Assembly (NCBI GenBank): GCA_041495845.1
Contig: JBGQDM010000106.1
Coordinates: 1 to 10,766 of the forward strand
Direction: 5' to 3'
DNA length: 10,766 nucleotides
Source of the DNA: JBGQDM01 sp041495845
GTDB taxonomy: Bacteria > Acidobacteriota > Terriglobia > Terriglobales > Acidobacteriaceae
Shown here: positions 1 to 5,386 of the stretch, in pieces
Layout of the letters: every line of letters starts with the position of its first letter
Position numbering within the stretch: the first letter of the stretch is position 1
The notes under the pieces: model-generated
What the model was told of the DNA's origin: nothing
Seen by the model: the letters and a program-made list of their open reading frames with translations, nothing else
Databases searched by the model: none
Program-made: the position numbers and the translations under genes

Positions 1-428
1 CGCATGCGCAGCAGTTCGTCGGTGACGCGCAGGCGGTGCGCCATCACGCCCATCAGGTCGAGCGCGGCGTGGGGGTGCTCGGTCACGAAATTGAGCAGCT
101 CGCCGCGATCAAACGCCAGCATCTCGGTATCTTCCACGGCGACGGCGCTGGCGGTGCGAGAGCCGCCGTCCAAGAACGAGACTTCGCCGAGCACGTCGCC
201 GGTTTCCAATTCGGTAAGGACGAGGCACTCGCCTTCGTAGGTGGTGAGTTCCACGCGAACTCTTCCGGAGCGAATGACATAGAGGGCGTCGGCGCGGTCG
301 CCGGCGGCGAAAATCCTGGTGCCGGCGGCAAACTGGCAGGGCTTGAAGAGTTCGGCCAGCGTGGCACGCTCCTGGTCGTCGAGCAGGGAAAACAACTGCA
401 CTTCCGAAAGAATGGCTTGCGTAGACAT
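1..428 (-). CDS. Cyclic-nucleotide-binding (CNB) domain protein, C-terminus cut off by window edge
   Basis: The reading frame opens with ATG at 428 and stays open to the left edge, giving 142 residues. They form one CNB (cNMP-binding, CAP_ED) domain: a glycine-rich beta-roll (A-G-D at about 42-44, S-G-R at 54-56) and a phosphate-binding cassette at about 77-96 that reads GDVLGEVSF and then RTASA. E82 and R91 sit where the ligand-contacting Glu and Arg lie in the CRP family, so nucleotide binding is plausible. The end visible here, HRLRVTDELLRM, is the helix leaving the domain, so the output domain lies outside the window. It could be a Crp/Fnr helix-turn-helix, but similar acidobacterial proteins, as I recall them, continue into a DUF1003 membrane domain. 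The ribosome binding site GGAGGG lies 3 bases before ATG inside a perfect palindrome. The gene is divergent from the sigma-factor operon. Confidence 0.85.
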   Translation of the reverse strand, partial: MSTQAILSEVQLFSLLDDQERATLAELFKPCQFAAGTRIFAAGDRADALYVIRSGRVRVELTTYEGECLVLTELETGDVLGEVSFLDGGSRTASAVAVEDTEMLAFDRGELLNFVTEHPHAALDLMGVMAHRLRVTDELLRM

Positions 429-431
429 GCA

Positions 432-456
432 CCCTCCAGCGATGGAGGGAATTGTA
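432..456 (-). promoter_or_regulatory. Candidate -10 box plus perfect palindrome covering the RBS of the CNB gene
   Basis: Bases 432-438 and 443-449 are perfect 7-base complements around a 4-base loop. On the leftward strand this reads CCCTCCA-TCGC-TGGAGGG, ending 3 bases before the ATG. The 3' arm contains the GGAGGG ribosome binding site. Directly upstream, 456-451 reads TACAAT, a 5/6 match to a -10 box; I see no convincing -35 at the right distance. If that -10 is used, transcription would start inside the palindrome, which would then act as a DNA operator. If the transcript starts further upstream, the hairpin would hide the ribosome binding site. Confidence 0.45.
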
Positions 457-477
457 GCTGAGAAGCAAAAGCCGTTG

Positions 478-495
478 GGCGGGTGCAGTCCCGCC
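478..495. repeat. Inverted repeat in the divergent intergenic region
   Basis: GGCGGG (478-483) and CCCGCC (490-495) are perfect complements around a 6-base spacer. The repeat lies between the CNB gene and the ECF sigma gene, with no T-run on either side that would make it a terminator. It could be a regulator binding site or a transcript stem-loop. The sequence alone does not decide. Confidence 0.4.
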
Positions 496-527
496 TTCGA
501 GTCCGATGGCAGTCCCTGGCAAATCCC

Positions 528-562
528 TGTAACCTTCGTCCCCTCCGGGCAGTAAGCGTATA
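528..562 (+). promoter_or_regulatory. Possible ECF-type promoter for the sigma-factor operon
   Basis: TGTAACCTT at 528-536 and CGTATA at 557-562 resemble the AAC-containing -35 and CGTA-type -10 elements of ECF-dependent promoters, and lie just upstream of an ECF sigma gene, where autoregulation is common. The gap between TGTAAC and CGTATA is 23 bases, longer than the usual 16-17, and the -10 is only 13 bases from the start codon. One of the two elements is therefore probably coincidental. Confidence 0.25.
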
Positions 563-575
563 CAGAAGGGGAGAG

Positions 576-1115
576 ATGCCAGTGCTGGCGCAGCCATCGG
601 AGAGATTGCGGCAGTTCTGTCACGGCGATCTGGAAGCCTTCGAGGCGTTGTTCCGCGAGCACCAGACGGAGGTCTACGGCTGGATCGTTCGCATGGTCCG
701 CGATCCGGCAGCCGCAGAGGACCTCACGGTCGAAACCTTCTGGCGCATTTATCGCGCGCGCGCCCGCTTCGACCCGGCACGGAGCTTCGGGGCGTGGGCG
801 CGACGGATCGCTACCAATGCGGCGCTCGATCACTTGAAAACGGCGCGGCCTGAAACCGATCTCCCCGACGATCTGCCGGCGGCGGCGTTGCCAGACCCCG
901 GCATCTCAGAAGAGCTTCGCCGGAAAACGGCAGGTGCGTTCCGCCGGCTGCCGCCGAAGCTGCAGGTCGCAGCCACACTGGCGCTGATCGAAGAGCAGCC
1001 CTACAAAGAAATCGCAGAAGCGCTGGGCATTTCCACGGGAGCCGTCAAGGTGCGCGTGTTCCGCGCTCTGCGCTTTCTCAGAAAAGAATTGCAACGACAA
1101 GGACTCAACCCATGA
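576..1115 (+). CDS. RNA polymerase sigma factor, ECF (sigma-70) family
   Basis: This 179-residue protein has the two-domain layout of ECF sigma factors. Sigma region 2 spans about 17-93: DLEAFEALFREH, then the core-binding segment AAAEDLTVETFWRIYR, then a -10-recognition helix ending in ARRIATNAALDHLK. Region 4 spans about 123-172 and holds a helix-turn-helix (YKEIAEALGISTGAVKVRVFRA). There is no region 1.1 or 3, and the length is normal for the group. It would direct RNA polymerase to a small regulon, often in answer to envelope or oxidative stress; the signal cannot be read from sequence. I chose ATG 576 because GGGGAG precedes it at 569-574 and homology begins soon after; an in-frame ATG at 483 would add 31 unconvincing residues. 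The stop overlaps the next start by ATGA, so the two are probably translationally coupled. Confidence 0.93.
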   Translation: MPVLAQPSERLRQFCHGDLEAFEALFREHQTEVYGWIVRMVRDPAAAEDLTVETFWRIYRARARFDPARSFGAWARRIATNAALDHLKTARPETDLPDDLPAAALPDPGISEELRRKTAGAFRRLPPKLQVAATLALIEEQPYKEIAEALGISTGAVKVRVFRALRFLRKELQRQGLNP

Positions 1116-1342
1116 ATGAACACGACGAGGAACAAATCGAACGATTGCTGAAGAAATCCGTGCCCCCGATCAGCGCGCGAGCCGGTGCGGAACTGCCACG
1201 CGACCTCTGGCCCGCGATGCTGAAGCGTCTGGAAGCGCGCCCCACCGCGGTGCCGTGGTTTGACTGGGCCCTGCTGGCGGCAGTGGCGGCGTGGCTGGCA
1301 TTTTTCCCGGGGACGATTCCGGTGCTGCTCTATCACTTGTAA
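1112..1342 (+). CDS. Small single-pass membrane protein, possible anti-sigma factor
   Basis: The 76 residues comprise a charged N-terminal part (about 1-48, including EEQIERLLKKS and PRDLWPAMLKRLEARP) and one hydrophobic segment from about 50 to 75 that would cross the membrane. Its start overlaps the stop of the ECF sigma gene in an ATGA, the usual arrangement for a sigma/anti-sigma pair. The charged cytosolic segment followed by a single helix also fits a short membrane-anchored anti-sigma factor. It has no cysteines, hence no HxxxCxxC zinc anti-sigma motif, and is far shorter than typical RseA- or RsiW-like proteins. The anti-sigma role is an inference from position and topology only. I recognise no named family. 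Confidence 0.75.
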   Translation: MNEHDEEQIERLLKKSVPPISARAGAELPRDLWPAMLKRLEARPTAVPWFDWALLAAVAAWLAFFPGTIPVLLYHL

Positions 1343-1354
1343 TGGGAGGACAGA

Positions 1355-1801
1355 ATGAACCCTCATCCTTATCTTCGTGCCTACCTGGCAGGCATTTTCG
1401 CGCCCAGCCTGTTTCTGTTGGTGGCGTTGACAACCTTCATCCTGACGCGGCTGGTGTTCCACGTCCCCATCCCGATTGAGCGCGTCATTGTCTTTCCGAT
1501 GGCGCTGGTGCCCAACGCTTTTGGGATGTGGAACATCCTCTACGTGTGGTCGCGTCCGCACCGCCATTGGCCGATTGGTTTGCACGGCGCAGTGCTGCCG
1601 GTGATCCTGGCGTCAGCGGGAGCGGTCGGGGCCACCTGTGGCGGATTCCTGACGGCCGGCGCACAGGGTGTCACCTGGTTCCAGGCCATCAGCGTCCCGT
1701 ACTCTCTGCTCGTGATCTGGTTCCTGGCCGCGGTGGGGATCTATTACCTGGTATGGAAGTACGTGGTGGGCTTCCTCAACCAGATGCTGGGAGTGGCGTG
1801 A
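1355..1801 (+). CDS. Multi-pass membrane protein of unknown function in the sigma operon
   Basis: This 148-residue protein is mostly hydrophobic, with about four membrane segments near residues 12-34, 43-66, 77-100 and 111-140. A short basic loop rich in His and Arg (SRPHRHW, about 66-72) follows the second. I see no catalytic motif and no named family. The start ATG follows a good ribosome binding site (GGAGGACAG) and lies 12 bases after the preceding small gene, so it is very likely the third gene of the sigma operon. It may be a sensor partner of the anti-sigma-like protein or a target of the sigma factor. It ends 10 bases short of the convergent jag-like gene. Confidence 0.75.
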   Translation: MNPHPYLRAYLAGIFAPSLFLLVALTTFILTRLVFHVPIPIERVIVFPMALVPNAFGMWNILYVWSRPHRHWPIGLHGAVLPVILASAGAVGATCGGFLTAGAQGVTWFQAISVPYSLLVIWFLAAVGIYYLVWKYVVGFLNQMLGVA

Positions 1802-1811
1802 AACGGGCTTC

Positions 1812-2357
1812 TTAGGAAGCGGGGCGGCGCCCGCTTCGTTCTCTCTGCGGCGGTACGGGGTAATCCTTGGGATAAACCACGACGTGCCGCTGCAGGGCTT
1901 CGCCTTCGCTGCCGGTCTGCAGGTCTTCTGCCTCGCGCAGCGCCAGGTGCAAAATGCGCCGCTCGCGCGAGGACATGGGGGCAAAGGGATAAGGCACACC
2001 GGTGTCACGGACTTTGCGCGCCGCCACCTCCGCCGCCAGCCGCAATTCCTCCAACCGCCGAGCGCGATGATCCATGCAGTCGAAGCTCAGCTTGTCGTGT
2101 TCGTTCGAAGGCAGGCGTAGCAGCTCCATGGCAATGAGTTCGAGCGAACGCAATAATTCAGCGCCGCAGTCGAGCAAAAGGGGACCGTCCGGGCCGCTGA
2201 ACTGCACCAGAATCTCGGGGCGTTCCCACTCGCGCGCACCCTCCACCACCGGGTCTACCGTGATGCGGTATTTCAGGCGAAGGCCGCCGAGGCTGACGAC
2301 ACCTTTGAGGAATTCGTTGATCCGGTTGGCAGCTGCGACCTTATCGGCAATCGGCAT
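1812..2357 (-). CDS. jag: Jag/KhpB-like R3H-domain RNA-binding protein
   Basis: This 181-residue protein is the last gene of the rpmH operon, where jag normally follows yidC. Residues about 10-82 correspond to a KH domain, and 95-164 to an R3H domain with the R-x3-H motif at R133 and H137 in SSRERRILHLAL, preceded by the family's P-M (127-128) and followed by G-S-E-G-E-A-L-Q-R. KhpB/Jag proteins bind RNA and affect cell elongation and division in Gram-positives; the role here is unknown. Two oddities: there is no Jag_N domain, and the KH loop that usually reads G-x-x-G is replaced by LLDCGAELL (61-69). The yidC stop lies 13 bases upstream and is part of the TAGGAG sequence that can serve as this gene's ribosome binding site. 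The 20-residue C-tail is basic and probably disordered. Confidence 0.85.
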   Translation of the reverse strand: MPIADKVAAANRINEFLKGVVSLGGLRLKYRITVDPVVEGAREWERPEILVQFSGPDGPLLLDCGAELLRSLELIAMELLRLPSNEHDKLSFDCMDHRARRLEELRLAAEVAARKVRDTGVPYPFAPMSSRERRILHLALREAEDLQTGSEGEALQRHVVVYPKDYPVPPQRERSGRRPAS

Positions 2358-2370
2358 GGAAACCTCGCTC

Positions 2371-4116
2371 CTACTTGTCCTTCTTGCGCGCCCGTTTCAT
2401 GGCCATCTCGCGCATCTCGCGGCCCAGGCTGGTGCGGTTCATCACCTTCTGCTGCACGATGGAGATGATGTTACCCACCGCCCAGTACAAACACAGGCCC
2501 GCCGCCAGATTCCAACTGACGAACCCGAGAAACAGCGGCATCATGATGTTCATCATCTTCTGCTGCTGCGGATCCATCACGCCCTGGGGCGTCATGCGCT
2601 GCACCAGAAACATGGTGGCGACGATGGCCACGGGCAAAAGATAACGGGGGTCGGGCGAAGACAAGTCGTGCACCCAGAGCCAGCGGGCGTGCCGCAAATC
2701 AATGGCTGCGCCCAACATGCTGTAGTAGGCAAACAGGAACGGCATCTGGATGACCAGGGGCAGACATCCGCCCACTGGGTTCACGCCTTCGCGCTTGTAG
2801 AGCGCGGACATCTCCTGGTTCATTTCCTGCTTGCGCGGATCGCGCATGGTGTACTTCTTGTATTTTTCCTGGACGGCCTTGATCTGCGGCGCGACCTTCT
2901 GCATCTTCAGCGCGGACTTCATCTGCGAGAGGCGCAAGGGCAGCAGCAAAATGTTGATGATGATGGTCTGCAGAACAATGGCCCAGCCCCAGTTGGGAAT
3001 GATGGTGTGATAGGTCCACTTCAGCCACAGAAACAGCGGCTTGGCGATGATGCCGAAGAACCCGAAATTGACCAGGCCGGTGAGATCGGCGGCTGCTCCC
3101 GTGGCGGGCAGCTTTTCGATCACCTCGAGCGATTTCGGCCCGACGTAGAGGCGCAGCGCCGTGGGACCGCGGCGATCGCCGACCGCCGCGCCGAGGACGT
3201 CAACCTTTGCGGTGTCGGCCGGCTTCTGCGGATCTTTGGCCACATCCAGCGGATCGCGCAGGGTCACCATCGCCGCGTTCTGCGGATCCTCGGGCATGAA
3301 CACAGCCGCAAAGTAGCGGTCGGCTACGCCCGCCCAGCGCAGTGGGCCGTTGATGGTATTGCCGCCGCTGACCTTCTTCACATCCAGCCGTTCAATTTTC
3401 TCCTGGCTCTGATATTCCACCTGCGCCGCGGCGAAGGCAGGGATGGTCTTCTCCTCAGCAAAGCCCGCCGGCCACGACGGATACGCCTGGATGTCCTGCC
3501 CGCGATAACGGACCGAGGTTTCCATGCGGATGACATAGCTGGCGTCGAAGTGGTACGTCTTGCGGACCGCCACGTCGGCGTCCCTATATTCGAAGGCGAG
3601 GTCGCCGCCAGCGGTCTGCGCCCCGGTGCGGCTGACCACATAGAGCACCGAATTTATTTTGCCGCGCAGACCGGCATCATAGGTGTAAAGCGAAAGCGGG
3701 AAACCATATTTTTCCGCAGCGGCGCCGCTGGCAAGCTCCAGCGGCTGGCCCTGGTCGTCGTCGTAATGCTTGAGCACCCACGATTTCACCACGCCGCCGC
3801 GATTGGAAAAGCGAATCCGGTAGAAATCATTTTCGATGACGGTCTCCGCTTCGCTGCTCGCCTGCACCATCTTGGTGGAAGCGGAGGAGGAAGCTGGGGC
3901 AGCAGTCGCCGAGGTCGGGGTTGCTGCTGCCGGCGGCGCGGTCACAACCGTGGGCTGGCTCGCTGCCGGGGTGGGTTGCGGCGGCGGTTGGGGTCCGTAC
4001 TTCCGCAGCAGAGGCTGAATCCCCATGATGATGAGAAATGTGACCACAAAGGCGAGCAGCAGCTTGCGCTCGCTGCCCGGTTCCTGCGGTTGCTGCGGAC
4101 TGTGATATTCGGCCAA
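2371..4116 (-). CDS. yidC: YidC membrane protein insertase, with TTG start
   Basis: YidC (Oxa1/Alb3 family) inserts and folds inner-membrane proteins alone or with SecYEG. The 581 residues show the Gram-negative layout: N-terminal membrane anchor (about 18-37), Pro/Ala/Thr-rich linker (about 41-85), large periplasmic beta domain (about 90-340) and the conserved five-helix insertase domain (about 355-560). The insertase domain includes NWGWAIVLQTIIINILLLPL, the groove arginine in PLRLSQMKS (R395), the cytoplasmic coiled hairpin (400-445) and GGCLPLVIQMPFLFAYY. The tail KRARKKDK is basic, as expected for a ribosome-facing end. The start is TTG: the frame is open upstream only as far as the yidD stop, those 13 codons contain no ATG, GTG or other TTG, and AAGGA plus GGAA precede the TTG. 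Length is close to the E. coli protein (548). Confidence 0.96.
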   Translation of the reverse strand: MAEYHSPQQPQEPGSERKLLLAFVVTFLIIMGIQPLLRKYGPQPPPQPTPAASQPTVVTAPPAAATPTSATAAPASSSASTKMVQASSEAETVIENDFYRIRFSNRGGVVKSWVLKHYDDDQGQPLELASGAAAEKYGFPLSLYTYDAGLRGKINSVLYVVSRTGAQTAGGDLAFEYRDADVAVRKTYHFDASYVIRMETSVRYRGQDIQAYPSWPAGFAEEKTIPAFAAAQVEYQSQEKIERLDVKKVSGGNTINGPLRWAGVADRYFAAVFMPEDPQNAAMVTLRDPLDVAKDPQKPADTAKVDVLGAAVGDRRGPTALRLYVGPKSLEVIEKLPATGAAADLTGLVNFGFFGIIAKPLFLWLKWTYHTIIPNWGWAIVLQTIIINILLLPLRLSQMKSALKMQKVAPQIKAVQEKYKKYTMRDPRKQEMNQEMSALYKREGVNPVGGCLPLVIQMPFLFAYYSMLGAAIDLRHARWLWVHDLSSPDPRYLLPVAIVATMFLVQRMTPQGVMDPQQQKMMNIMMPLFLGFVSWNLAAGLCLYWAVGNIISIVQQKVMNRTSLGREMREMAMKRARKKDK

Positions 4117-4155
4117 GTCGGTTCCGTTTCCTTTTTCTGTTTGCTTTCCGCCGCG

Positions 4156-4464
4156 CTAGGCCGCGTCCGGATGCGAAGGACGCCAATGCCGGCAGCCCGT
4201 GGACCGGGGCACCGGATCGTATCCCCCGCGCGTCAGCGGATGGCAACGCAACAAACGCAGCCCCGCCAACACCGTCCCGCGCAACACCCCGTGCAACTCC
4301 ACCGCTTCGGCGGCATAGTCCGAGCAGCTGGGCACGAAGCGGCAAGCTGGTGGAAACAGGGGCGACACCCAACGCTTGTAGAGCGCCAGGAGAAACAATA
4401 CCGTCCGAGTCATCAAGTGCGCGGTCTCGTCCATGGCCTTCGGTTCCTGGCGTTGCCCGTTCAT
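4156..4464 (-). CDS. yidD: Membrane protein insertion efficiency factor YidD
   Basis: YidD is a small amphipathic membrane-associated protein that helps YidC-dependent insertion. The family core is clear: LYKRWVSPLFPPACRFVPSC followed by SDYAAEAVELHG and LLRCHPLTRGGYDPVP, with three cysteines of the family pattern (in ACRF, SCSD and RCHP). The 102-residue form starts at ATG 4464, overlapping the rnpA stop as ATGA. Most family members start near the segment MTRTVLFLLALYKRW, which here is residue 18 (ATG 4413); another ATG lies at 4434 behind AGGAA. The extra 10-17 residues may therefore not be translated. It sits between rnpA and yidC, its normal place. Confidence 0.93.
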   Translation of the reverse strand: MNGQRQEPKAMDETAHLMTRTVLFLLALYKRWVSPLFPPACRFVPSCSDYAAEAVELHGVLRGTVLAGLRLLRCHPLTRGGYDPVPRSTGCRHWRPSHPDAA

Positions 4465-4847
4465 CGTATTGCCCCCGGCTTCCGCCCCATCACCTGATCA
4501 AACGCGCGCCCGACTTCCTCGAGCAGGATCGCGAAGTCGACTTTGAGCGCCGACTTCTTGGGATTGATGACCACGTCCATGGCGGGCGCAATCAGCGGAC
4601 GGCGTTGCCGCACCGCCTCGCGCAGGCGACGGCGAATGCGGTTGCGCACGACGGCGTCCCCCAAAGCCTTGCTCACCGTAAATCCGATCCGCAGTCCGCT
4701 TCCTTCGGGCCGTGGCCGGTAGAAGACGGTAAGGTGCGCGGCGAAGTGCCGCCGACCTTCCTTATACACACGCTCGAAGCCGGCATGGTCGAGGATGCGG
4801 GCAGAGCGGGGAAACCGTGCTCCGCTGGTGCTGGCGGGTGGCGGCAT
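4461..4847 (-). CDS. rnpA: Ribonuclease P protein component
   Basis: RnpA is the protein cofactor of RNase P, which removes tRNA 5' leaders. The 128-residue form from ATG 4847 has the family pattern: ARFPRSARILDHAGFERVY near the N-terminus, the central strand GLRIGFTVSKALG, and the signature with RNR (VVRNRIRRRLREAVRQ, RNR at residues 68-70). The reading frame also stays open back to a GTG at 4991, which would add 48 Pro/Ala/Ser-rich residues (176 in all) and overlap rpmH by 77 bases. I prefer ATG 4847 because homology starts about 10 residues after it and the length is typical, although no strong ribosome binding site precedes it. It sits between rpmH and yidD and shares the ATGA overlap with yidD. 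Confidence 0.92.
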   Translation of the reverse strand: MPPPASTSGARFPRSARILDHAGFERVYKEGRRHFAAHLTVFYRPRPEGSGLRIGFTVSKALGDAVVRNRIRRRLREAVRQRRPLIAPAMDVVINPKKSALKVDFAILLEEVGRAFDQVMGRKPGAIR

Positions 4848-4914
4848 GGGAGGCACGGGCTCGGGGTCCACGGAAATCACGCTGGGTTTCGCTGCGGCCG
4901 GCTGCGGCCGTCCT

Positions 4915-5070
4915 CTACTCGCGGAATCCGGGACTGACGGAGACGCGTTTGCGCCCCTTGGCTCGCCGCCGGGAAAGGACTTTCCGTCCACCCTGGGTTT
5001 TCATCCGGGTACGGAAGCCGTGCGTCTTCGACCGGCGGCGCCGGTTCGGCTGGAATGTGCGCTTGGGCAT
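4915..5070 (-). CDS. rpmH: 50S ribosomal protein L34
   Basis: This 51-residue, strongly basic protein begins MPKRTFQPNRRRRSKTHGFR and continues with GGRKVLSRRRAKGRKR, the unmistakable L34 sequence. It is a few residues longer than the usual 44-46, through an extra Pro near the start and a short C-tail. The start ATG at 5070 follows TAGGAG about 13 bases upstream. It is the first gene of the leftward operon and has its own promoter in the divergent region facing dnaA. Its 3' half is overlapped in another frame by the possible N-terminal extension of rnpA. Confidence 0.97.
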   Translation of the reverse strand: MPKRTFQPNRRRRSKTHGFRTRMKTQGGRKVLSRRRAKGRKRVSVSPGFRE

Positions 5071-5118
5071 GAAACGTGGCTGCTCCTAGTCTGGAAAAAT
5101 GCGCAAAAACAAACCCTG

Positions 5119-5147
5119 AGTATAAATGAGCGCGGCGCGGGCGGCAA
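5119..5147 (-). promoter_or_regulatory. Sigma-70-type promoter of the rpmH operon
   Basis: On the leftward strand, TTGCCG (5147-5142) and TATACT (5124-5119) are separated by exactly 17 bases. They match 4/6 and 5/6 of the -35 and -10 consensus. The -10 lies about 50 bases before the rpmH start, leaving a short leader with the TAGGAG ribosome binding site. This is the best promoter in the window by eye. Confidence 0.65.
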
Positions 5148-5195
5148 ACGGCAATGGCTGCTGCACCATTTTTGCGGCATTGACCATCTGACTAC

Positions 5196-5224
5196 TTGAC
5201 AGAAAACTTTTTTCGTCCGCTACT
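5196..5224 (+). promoter_or_regulatory. Candidate dnaA promoter, distal
   Basis: TTGACA (5196-5201) is a perfect -35 box. Seventeen bases later lies GCTACT (5219-5224), a weak -10. The following CGCCGC resembles the sequence after the second module downstream. The perfect -35 supports real use, but the poor -10 suggests weak or activated transcription. Confidence 0.4.
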
Positions 5225-5256
5225 CGCCGCCTGTCCCGAAAAAAAATCTCCCGCGC

Positions 5257-5287
5257 TTGTTTCCAGCAAAAAACTTTGTGCTAGTAT
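5257..5287 (+). promoter_or_regulatory. Candidate dnaA promoter, proximal
   Basis: TTGTTT (5257-5262) is followed after 17 bases by GCTAGT, or after 19 bases by TAGTAT (5282-5287), the latter a 4/6 match to the -10 consensus. The region TGTGCTAGTATG is the most -10-like sequence before dnaA and lies about 100 bases upstream of its ATG. Confidence 0.4.
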
Positions 5288-5386
5288 GCCGCTCGGTTGC
5301 TTCAACGTCGCATTCACACAACATAGTTCCAGCGCCGCTCCGTCGAGTCCGACGGCGCGGTCTCCGAAAGAAAGATCATCGTCCTT

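Larger units (their letters stand above)
5071..5386. other. Divergent rpmH/dnaA intergenic region
   Basis: These 316 bases hold no gene that I can support. The left third carries the rpmH promoter and leader. The middle holds two promoter-like modules facing dnaA and an 8-base A-tract (about 5240-5246 and neighbours). The last 90 bases before dnaA are a leader with no obvious hairpin. I found no good DnaA box here (a stretch near 5310, ATTCACACA, has two mismatches), so the origin more likely lies on the other side of dnaA. Confidence 0.7.

Noticed and set aside
109..597. Leftward 162-codon frame overlapping the CNB gene
   Set aside because: It shares the strand but not the frame of the CNB gene, whose domain motifs are intact. 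The product is Arg-rich with no recognisable pattern.
1807..1820. Hairpin GCTTC-TTAG-GAAGC between the convergent membrane-protein and jag genes, as a two-way terminator
   Set aside because: The stem is only 5 bases and no T-run follows on either strand. The jag stop codon lies in the loop. It may still have a weak effect.
2074..4497. Very long rightward open frame (807 codons) opposite the jag-yidC-yidD genes
   Set aside because: It is antisense to three well-recognised genes. Its product is His/Arg/Gln-rich with no domain pattern, the typical result of high GC in the opposite strand.
5305..5320. DnaA box upstream of dnaA (ATTCACACA)
   Set aside because: It has two mismatches to TTWTNCACA in isolation, with no cluster around it.
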